From Affinundibacterium flavidum (GTDB taxonomy: Bacteria > Pseudomonadota > Gammaproteobacteria > Burkholderiales > Burkholderiaceae_D), in assembly GCF_014284175.1 (NCBI RefSeq), contig NZ_JACOGA010000010.1, positions 124,001 to 188,000 on the forward strand: DNA of 64,000 bases, written 5' to 3'. A program made the translations under genes and the position numbers. This document shows, piece after piece, positions 58,369 to 64,000 of the stretch (positions are counted from its first letter, which is position 1; each line of letters opens with the position of its first letter). Below the pieces are notes generated by a model, which saw nothing but the letters and a program-made list of their open reading frames with translations, was not told where the DNA came from and ran no database searches.

Positions 58369-58402
58369 ACTTTATCACTTTGTCGAAGGTAAGCGATAAA
58401 GT
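58369..58402. promoter_or_regulatory. Inverted repeat upstream of ohrR
   Basis: ACTTTATC (58369-58376) and GATAAAGT (58395-58402) are separated by 18 bases, 48 bases before the ohrR start. It may be a regulatory site; no match to the ohr operator. Confidence 0.35.
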
Positions 58403-58593
58403 TTGACTCAACAAATGCTAATTCATGTAATGTTAGAAATTGTCTCGATGACACTGACGAAAACATTGTCGAGGATTTACATATTTGCTCGCACTTTTCA
58501 TTGGTTAAAAATGCCTATCGCTTTATCGCGGAATGAAAATCGTCGAACAAGCTTATACGGACTTGTACACTCATTTTTGAATTAGGAAATTTT

Positions 58594-60309
58594 ATGCGCA
58601 ATAGTCGTCCTTCGCCACTGATGAAACGATTAGTCATTACCATTGCCATGCTCACAGTTGGCGCCTGTACTTTGATTCCATTTCAAATTGATCAAAAAGC
58701 GAGCGCACCGACCCTAGATGGATTTGGAGAAAATAGTCTCTGGCCTTCGCAAGCGAACGATGCGGCGCGACTTTTATTTGCGCAAGGTATGGGCCAGGTT
58801 TATGGCTTCAATGGCGCAGAAGCGATTCGCGCCTTCAAGGCGGCATTAGCGCGAGATCCTGAATGTGGATTATGCGCTTGGGGTGTTGCGTATGAAATGG
58901 GTCCGAATATCAACAATCCCCGACGCGGTGATTTGACCGAAGCACTGCGCTATGTGGAATATGCTCTTAAGCACAGCCAGAAGGCCTCGGAGCGCGATCG
59001 AGCGTTGATTGAGTCATTGGCGTTGCGTTACGCGCACGGCAGTGTGGCGCGTGATGTGGCGCCTTTGCTGGGCGAAATTTGTGCGGTCGCAGGTAGTGGT
59101 GGATCTGAGCGCGCGAATCCCTTAGATGTCGCTTACGCGGAGCGCATGCAACAATTAGCTGATCGTTTTCCCAATGATCCCGATGTCTTGGCTATTTATG
59201 CAGAAGCCGAAATGGTAGCGACAACTGCCGATTGGTGGGACAGAAAGACGGGGCAGGCTGGTGGGAAAATCGGCGACTTAGCGAATCGTTTGGAAGCAAA
59301 TCTGATCAAGTTTCCTAATCACACCGGGTTAAATCATTACATGATCCACAGCGTCGACGCAGTGCAAGTGGCAAGTCGTGCAGTTGCAGCCGCCGACCGT
59401 CTTGGTCAACTTGCGCCTAAATCACCGCATCTCTTACATATGCCGTCACATACTTATGCGCAGGTTGGTCGATATGCCGATGCAACGCGAGTGAATCAAC
59501 TTGCGGTGGCGGCTGACGAAACCATGATGGTCGAATTAAAGAAACAAAATTTCTCTGTATCGTCTGACTGGCGTGGACATAATCGCCATTTTCAGTGGTA
59601 CGGCGCTTTAATGGAAGGACGCGGTGAATTGGCATTAGAAACCGCTCGTGCTGCCGCTCAACAGTCGAAAGGCGACCATACCTTTGGCGAATATACGCGT
59701 AGCTTGCCTATGTTGACTTTGCTATATCTGCAGCGCTGGGATGTTTTGCAAAAAGAAGCTATGCCGACTGGAGGTAAGGGCGTAGCAACAGTCTTGGGAG
59801 AGATGTCGCGTGGGATTGCTTTTGCCCGCACTGGGCAAATTGATGCAGCAAAGACCGCCTTGACACGTCTGGAACCGGCTGCGACAGAGCTACTCAAAAA
59901 GAATATGGGCAATGATTACTTTTCCAAGCTAATTCGCAGTATCACCAAGACTGCACAGTACCAACTGCGTGCGGAACTTGCCTTGGCTGAAAATCGCACG
60001 GATGACGCGATTTCGTATCAAGCACAGGCGGCGGACGCCGCATATGATGCGGAAGGCACAGAGCCGCCAATTCTAGCTGGAGGCCCTTTACGTAGATTGG
60101 GGCAAATGCAAGTACAAACTAAGGCGTATGCCGCTGCGGAACAAAGTTTCAAGAAAGATTTAATTGAGCATCCGCATAGCGGTTGGTCTTTACAAGGCTT
60201 GAATGCTGCATTACTGGGACAGGGTAAGAAGAATGAAGCGCAGCTAGTCAAGAATGATTTGGATAGTAGTTGGAAGTCGGCTGATTCGCAGTTACGTTCG
60301 AATTATTAG
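58594..60309 (+). CDS. TPR-repeat lipoprotein
   Basis: A 571-residue lipoprotein: MRNSRPSPLMKRLVITIAML then TVGAC with lipobox Cys25. The mature protein is helical, with tetratricopeptide-like units such as GFNGAEAIRAFKAALARDPECGLCAWG near 72 and KAYAAAEQSFKKDLIEHPHSGWSLQGL near the end. Two conserved-looking blocks are MIHSVDAVQVASRAV and HLLHMPSHTYAQVGRY, which carry histidines that could bind a metal. Exact family and function are unknown. It stands alone, with 265 bases before the MATE gene. Confidence 0.8.
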   Translation: MRNSRPSPLMKRLVITIAMLTVGACTLIPFQIDQKASAPTLDGFGENSLWPSQANDAARLLFAQGMGQVYGFNGAEAIRAFKAALARDPECGLCAWGVAYEMGPNINNPRRGDLTEALRYVEYALKHSQKASERDRALIESLALRYAHGSVARDVAPLLGEICAVAGSGGSERANPLDVAYAERMQQLADRFPNDPDVLAIYAEAEMVATTADWWDRKTGQAGGKIGDLANRLEANLIKFPNHTGLNHYMIHSVDAVQVASRAVAAADRLGQLAPKSPHLLHMPSHTYAQVGRYADATRVNQLAVAADETMMVELKKQNFSVSSDWRGHNRHFQWYGALMEGRGELALETARAAAQQSKGDHTFGEYTRSLPMLTLLYLQRWDVLQKEAMPTGGKGVATVLGEMSRGIAFARTGQIDAAKTALTRLEPAATELLKKNMGNDYFSKLIRSITKTAQYQLRAELALAENRTDDAISYQAQAADAAYDAEGTEPPILAGGPLRRLGQMQVQTKAYAAAEQSFKKDLIEHPHSGWSLQGLNAALLGQGKKNEAQLVKNDLDSSWKSADSQLRSNY

Positions 60310-60574
60310 TACTCCTAGCTGAAGTCTGGTTTGTGAAAATGGCGGCTAAGTCAAGGAACATAACTCCGTCATTTTTAGACTCGAATTTGCTTCACTGTGA
60401 AAGCTCGCTACATGCCAACGCAATCAATATTTGTACTTTGCCACTAGCTACTTTTTCCTTATAAAATTGCAAGTGACATCGTTAAACGCAGCACGCGGGG
60501 TATTTGTTGGTCACCCAACACATAGTGATAAGAAACATTGCGATAAAAAATAGTGAGAATGTAAAAGGATATTC

Positions 60575-61918
60575 ATGCGTGACTTAACTCAAGGATCAAT
60601 TCCCAAACATATACTGGCAATGGCAGCACCTATCGGCATAGGCATGCTGGTGCAAACGCTTTATTTCTTTGTGGATTTATATTTTGTTGCGGGTCTCGGT
60701 GACGCTGCTTTGGCGGGTGTTAGTTCGGCTGGTCTTTTGAATTTTATTGTGATGGCATTGACGCAAATGCTGAGTGTGGGAGCCGTTACTTTAATCTCGC
60801 ATGCCGTTGGTCGTAAAGATCAGCCAGAAGCGAATCTGGTGTTCAATCAAACCATCGTTTTGTCGACGATCTGTGGCGTATTTACCTTGTTAGCTGGTTA
60901 TCTTCTAGGACCGGTCTATATGGCTTCACTGGGGGCGGATCAGGCTACGATCGACGCTGGCAATACCTTTATCCGATGGCTTATTCCGGGGCTTGCTTTG
61001 CAATTTGCTTTGGCCGCAGCGGGCGGCGCTTTGCGTGGAACAGGCGTTGTAAAACCCGCCATGGTGGGGCAAATGTTGACTGTTCTAGTGAATATTATCT
61101 TAGCGCCAGTGTTGATAGCAGGTTGGGGAACTGGACACGCTATGGGCATTGCTGGTGCAGGGCTCGCCACTTCAATTGCGTCGCTGGTTGGTGTCCTAGT
61201 CATGCTCGTGTATTTCGCGAAACTTGAACATTATGTCGCCTATCACGCCGCATCTTTACGTCCTGATTTTACGATTTGGAAGCGAATGCTGAATGTGGGC
61301 TTACCTGCTGGCGCAGAGTTTTTATTCATGTTTATTTTCATGGCGGTGATTTATTCCATCATTAAAGATTTTGGTGCTGCGGCACAGGCAGGGTTCGGTT
61401 TGGGTTCACGTGTGATGCAAGCGATTTTTTTACCCATCATGGCAATCTCATTTGCGATTGCGCCGATTGCTGGTCAGAACTTTGGCGCCAAACTACCGCA
61501 GCGTGTGCGTGATACCGTATGGAAGGCGATTTATATAGAGAGTGCGATGATGGTCACTCTGACCTTGCTTTGCCAAATTGAACCACGTTGGTTTGTGCAC
61601 TTCTTCACACAGGATGAACAAGTCATTGCGGTGGGTGCTGAATTTCTTCAGTTGATATCCTGGAATTTTGTGGCTTCAGGAATTATTTTTGCGTGCTCTG
61701 GTATGTTTCAAGCATTGGGCAATACTTGGCCCTCGTTGATTAGTATGGGAACGCGGGTTATCTCCTTCGTTATTCCCGCTTTATGGCTGTCTCATCAGCC
61801 TGGATTTAAGATCGTCCATGTTTGGTATTTGTCGGTGGCGACCGTGACCTTGCAAGCGTGTATCAGTCTATTTTTTTTACGCGGACAACTGAAGAAAAGT
61901 TTGCGGACGATGGAGTGA
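60575..61918 (+). CDS. MATE-family multidrug/sodium antiporter
   Basis: A 447-residue membrane protein with twelve hydrophobic segments in two MatE halves (residues about 15-180 and 240-410). The start LTQGSIPKHILAMAAPIGIGMLVQTLYFFVD is typical, marked here by LYFFVDLYFV; GTGVVKPAM and GFGLGSRVMQ are further family phrases. MATE proteins expel cationic drugs or metabolites using Na+ or H+. The substrate is unknown. Ribosome site AAAAGGATATTC precedes the ATG. Confidence 0.93.
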   Translation: MRDLTQGSIPKHILAMAAPIGIGMLVQTLYFFVDLYFVAGLGDAALAGVSSAGLLNFIVMALTQMLSVGAVTLISHAVGRKDQPEANLVFNQTIVLSTICGVFTLLAGYLLGPVYMASLGADQATIDAGNTFIRWLIPGLALQFALAAAGGALRGTGVVKPAMVGQMLTVLVNIILAPVLIAGWGTGHAMGIAGAGLATSIASLVGVLVMLVYFAKLEHYVAYHAASLRPDFTIWKRMLNVGLPAGAEFLFMFIFMAVIYSIIKDFGAAAQAGFGLGSRVMQAIFLPIMAISFAIAPIAGQNFGAKLPQRVRDTVWKAIYIESAMMVTLTLLCQIEPRWFVHFFTQDEQVIAVGAEFLQLISWNFVASGIIFACSGMFQALGNTWPSLISMGTRVISFVIPALWLSHQPGFKIVHVWYLSVATVTLQACISLFFLRGQLKKSLRTME

Positions 61919-61990
61919 ATAGTGTTTGCGAAGCTTAGTGATTTGAAAGTAGGTGATTTGCAGAATTCAGAATCATTGATCTGGCAGGCT

Positions 61991-62449
61991 CTAATTTTTG
62001 CAAACTAAATCTGCTTTTTCTTCAGCGCGTTTTAACTTCTGCCTGGCTTTCATTTCTGCCTTAGGTTGAGTATTTTTCAAATCTTCTTTTGCCCACTTTG
62101 CTTGCAATTGCTTTGCTTCACAGTGCTTTCTTGCGCTAGCTGCTTGGCTGGCAATATGGCGATTAATAGCATCTTGTTTAGCATCGTCTTTGTGGCGAGA
62201 TTTTTCGAGTTTGCTCACTATTTTAAGACGTTGTTGGTGCGCGTTTTGCGCAGCATGTTGTTCCTGTTCTGAAGGACGAATTGTCTTGATGTCGATGACA
62301 GTCGACGTACCACTTTTGCATGGCGTTTGACTGAAAATGATCTTGCCGTTGTCCTGACATTTAAATGCGGGTGTGTCAGCAATTGCGGAGCTAAGGCTCA
62401 CACCCAAACCTAAACTCAAAAATAGCATCGTCGAAACAAAAAATTTCAT
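61991..62449 (-). CDS. DUF4124 exported protein
   Basis: A 152-residue protein with signal peptide MKFFVSTMLFLSLGLGVSLSSAIA. The DUF4124 part is FKCQDNGKIIFSQTPCKSG (two cysteines likely bridged), followed by a long Lys/Gln/Ala-rich helix with more cysteines. The family is common in proteobacteria, with no known function. It follows the FAD oxidase gene by 8 bases on the same strand, so they probably share a transcript. Confidence 0.88.
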   Translation of the reverse strand: MKFFVSTMLFLSLGLGVSLSSAIADTPAFKCQDNGKIIFSQTPCKSGTSTVIDIKTIRPSEQEQHAAQNAHQQRLKIVSKLEKSRHKDDAKQDAINRHIASQAASARKHCEAKQLQAKWAKEDLKNTQPKAEMKARQKLKRAEEKADLVCKN

Positions 62450-62457
62450 GGGCTGTC

Positions 62458-63864
62458 CTATAAGATTTTCCCCGGGTTCATGATGTTGTGTGGATCAAGT
62501 GCATGCTTGATCGCGCGCATCAATTTGATTTCTACTGGTGATTTGTAAAGCAGTAATTCATGTTTTTTGAGCGTGCCTATGCCATGTTCGGCAGAAATCG
62601 AGCCACCATACTGGTGCGTTTTATCGTGCACGATACGATTGATTTCCGTTTGATGTTGTAAAAAACCATCTTGATCAGCGCCGAATGGGGGGGAGACGTT
62701 GTAATGCAGATTGCCATCGCCTAGATGACCAAAAGTGACCATGCGACTAGACGGAAAAGCTAACCGTAGCGCGGTATCAGTGTCTTGTACGAAATCGGCG
62801 ATTTTTGAAATGGGTAGCGAAATATCGTGTTTAATATTTTTTCCTTCTTTAGCTTGCGCTGCAGAAATGGATTCGCGTAGTGCCCAGCAATTCTTAGCTT
62901 GCGCAATCGAGTTTGCAATCACAGCGTCGACTACCAGTTCTTGTTCAAATGCCGTCGTAATCAAATGTTCCAATAATTGCTTCGTTACTTGTTCGTTGTC
63001 GTAAGTTGAGAGTTCTAACAAAACATAAAAGCGTGTGGCATATTGAAAAATTTTCTGGTATTGCGGAAAGTGTTGATGGACTAATTCTAAGCTCAACTGA
63101 TTGATTAATTCGAATCCCGTCAAGTTGGCATGGCACTGTTGTTTAGCCAAGTGCAGTAGCGCCACTGCCTGTGTAATATTATCGAGAGCGATGAATGCCG
63201 TTCCTTGGCTTTTTGGTTTGGGATACAGTTTTAAAACCGCGCCCGTAATAATTCCCAATGTACCTTCCGCGCCGATCAATAAATCACGTAAATCGTAACC
63301 TGTGTTGTCTTTGCGTAAGCCACGCAAACCATTCCAGATGTCACCGTCTGCCGTTACAACTTCAAGTCCCAGGCAGAGTTCACGCGTATTGCCATAGTGC
63401 AGCACTGCGGTACCGCCAGCATTGGTAGATAAATTGCCACCTATGGTGCAACTGCCCTCAGAGGCCAGTGATAATGGAAAGAGAAAATCAGCCTGATCCG
63501 CCGCATTTTGTATTGTCTCAAGCAAGCAACCGGCATCGACTGTGATGGTGCTATTTGCGGTATCAATTTCGCGGATTTTGTTTAGACGTTGCAAAGACAT
63601 GACGATGGCTGTACCTGACTGATCTGGGATGCTACCCAAAACCAGTCCAGTGTTGCCACCTTGCGGCACGATAGGGACTTGGTGTTCAGCACATAGTCGC
63701 ACTAGCAGTGCGACTTGTGCTGTATTGGCTGGTTTGACAACAGCCAGACATTTACCGGTGGCGCGTTGCCGCCAATCTTGCAAATATGGCGCTTGTGCTT
63801 CGGGTTCATGCAAAACATAATCTTCTCCAATGGCTGCTCTGCAGAGGTTCAGAAAATTTTGCAT
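62458..63864 (-). CDS. FAD-linked oxidase (D-2-hydroxyacid dehydrogenase type)
   Basis: A 468-residue flavoprotein of the GlcD/D-lactate dehydrogenase family. The N-terminal FAD_binding_4 domain has VPQGGNTGLV and LASEGSCTIGGNLSTNAGG; the C-terminal FAD-oxidase C domain ends SAEHGIGTLKKHELLLYKSP...LDPHNIMNPGKIL. Substrates are D-lactate, D-2-hydroxyglutarate or glycolate-like acids; which one cannot be told. The ATG at 63864 is chosen; the upstream in-frame stretch to 63987 overlaps another gene in a different frame and looks non-coding. The ribosome site is poor (A/T-rich). Confidence 0.92.
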   Translation of the reverse strand: MQNFLNLCRAAIGEDYVLHEPEAQAPYLQDWRQRATGKCLAVVKPANTAQVALLVRLCAEHQVPIVPQGGNTGLVLGSIPDQSGTAIVMSLQRLNKIREIDTANSTITVDAGCLLETIQNAADQADFLFPLSLASEGSCTIGGNLSTNAGGTAVLHYGNTRELCLGLEVVTADGDIWNGLRGLRKDNTGYDLRDLLIGAEGTLGIITGAVLKLYPKPKSQGTAFIALDNITQAVALLHLAKQQCHANLTGFELINQLSLELVHQHFPQYQKIFQYATRFYVLLELSTYDNEQVTKQLLEHLITTAFEQELVVDAVIANSIAQAKNCWALRESISAAQAKEGKNIKHDISLPISKIADFVQDTDTALRLAFPSSRMVTFGHLGDGNLHYNVSPPFGADQDGFLQHQTEINRIVHDKTHQYGGSISAEHGIGTLKKHELLLYKSPVEIKLMRAIKHALDPHNIMNPGKIL

Positions 63865-63883
63865 AAATTTTTTTTGATCTTTT

Positions 63884-64000
63884 TTAGTTGGATGCGGAGG
63901 ATTCGGTTTCGGCTTTTTTCTTAGCGGCTTTAGCGATTTTTTTGTATGGCCGCACATAGTAAATGGCGCTGATGAAGAACAATACACTTAAGACGATTTC
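63884..64000 (-). CDS. 3' end of a membrane protein gene, cut by the window
   Basis: Thirty-eight codons and a stop at 63884-63886 on the minus strand, open to the window edge. The visible C-terminus is EIVLSVLFFISAIYYVRPY followed by a Lys/Ala-rich tail (KKIAKAAKKKAETESSASN). This is a hydrophobic helix followed by a basic cytoplasmic tail, so an inner-membrane protein is likely. It lies 19 bases upstream of the FAD oxidase start. Family unknown. Confidence 0.6.
   Translation of the reverse strand, partial: EIVLSVLFFISAIYYVRPYKKIAKAAKKKAETESSASN

Noticed and set aside
63865..63987. N-terminal extension of the FAD oxidase
   Set aside because: The stretch is Lys/Pro-rich and overlaps the 3' end of another gene read in a different frame on the same strand.

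Overview
The window reads as ordinary chromosome of a betaproteobacterium of the order Burkholderiales, most likely family Oxalobacteraceae and possibly Undibacterium-like. The placement rests on lineage-typical families (DUF3460 beside scpA, DUF1841, a sigma factor followed by DUF3619, DUF3106 and RDD genes, soluble RsxB beside nth, carA-carB-greA-yhbY-rlmE-ftsH-folP-glmM) and on proteobacterial housekeeping order. The genus is a guess. I see no prophage, integrase, transposase, CRISPR array or rRNA.

Layout. 1-6 kb: an exported ankyrin protein and a lipoprotein, a Tat-exported metallo-beta-lactamase-fold hydrolase, then a tight LytS-type kinase / LytTR regulator / DUF4407 operon. 6-10 kb: a coupled alpha/beta hydrolase and O-acetylhomoserine sulfhydrylase pair, a CBS-domain protein and an FAD oxidoreductase. 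10.05-10.8 kb: a gene-free convergent interval with two inverted copies of a complex, structured repeat. 10.8-25.5 kb: lysS, prfB (with its +1 programmed frameshift), a CxxC protein, YgiQ, several exported proteins of unknown role with an HtrA-like protease, recJ with an RpfE-like gene, and lolC-lolD. 25.5-36 kb: a class C-type serine hydrolase, orphan cheZ, a DUF3460-scpA-panC-btuF operon, a TetR-LOG pair and the sigma factor operon. 36.3-39.9 kb: ilvB-ilvH-ilvC for branched-chain amino acids. 40-45.7 kb: a VirK/YbjX-like protein, a MoxR ATPase, two cytochromes c, DUF1841, a RutE-like nitroreductase, nth and rsxB. 45.8-56.8 kb: carA-carB, greA, yhbY/rlmE, ftsH, folP, glmM. 56.9-64 kb: tRNA-Arg(TCT), ohr with a two-cysteine ohrR, a TPR lipoprotein, a MATE exporter, a DUF4124 protein, an FAD-linked oxidase and the 3' end of one more gene.

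How the genes fit together. Most of the window is translation, RNA and DNA maintenance (lysS, prfB, ygiQ, recJ, nth, yhbY, rlmE, greA, scpA), envelope upkeep (lolCD, ftsH, glmM, HtrA-like protease) and biosynthesis (metY, panC, ilvBHC, carAB, folP). The least explained material is the inverted pair of structured repeats at 10176-10706, whose stems differ between copies by paired, compensating changes; the kinase/regulator/DUF4407 operon; the DUF3619/DUF3106 genes behind the sigma factor; and the small exported proteins around the HtrA-like protease. All family assignments come from reading the translations; no database search was run.
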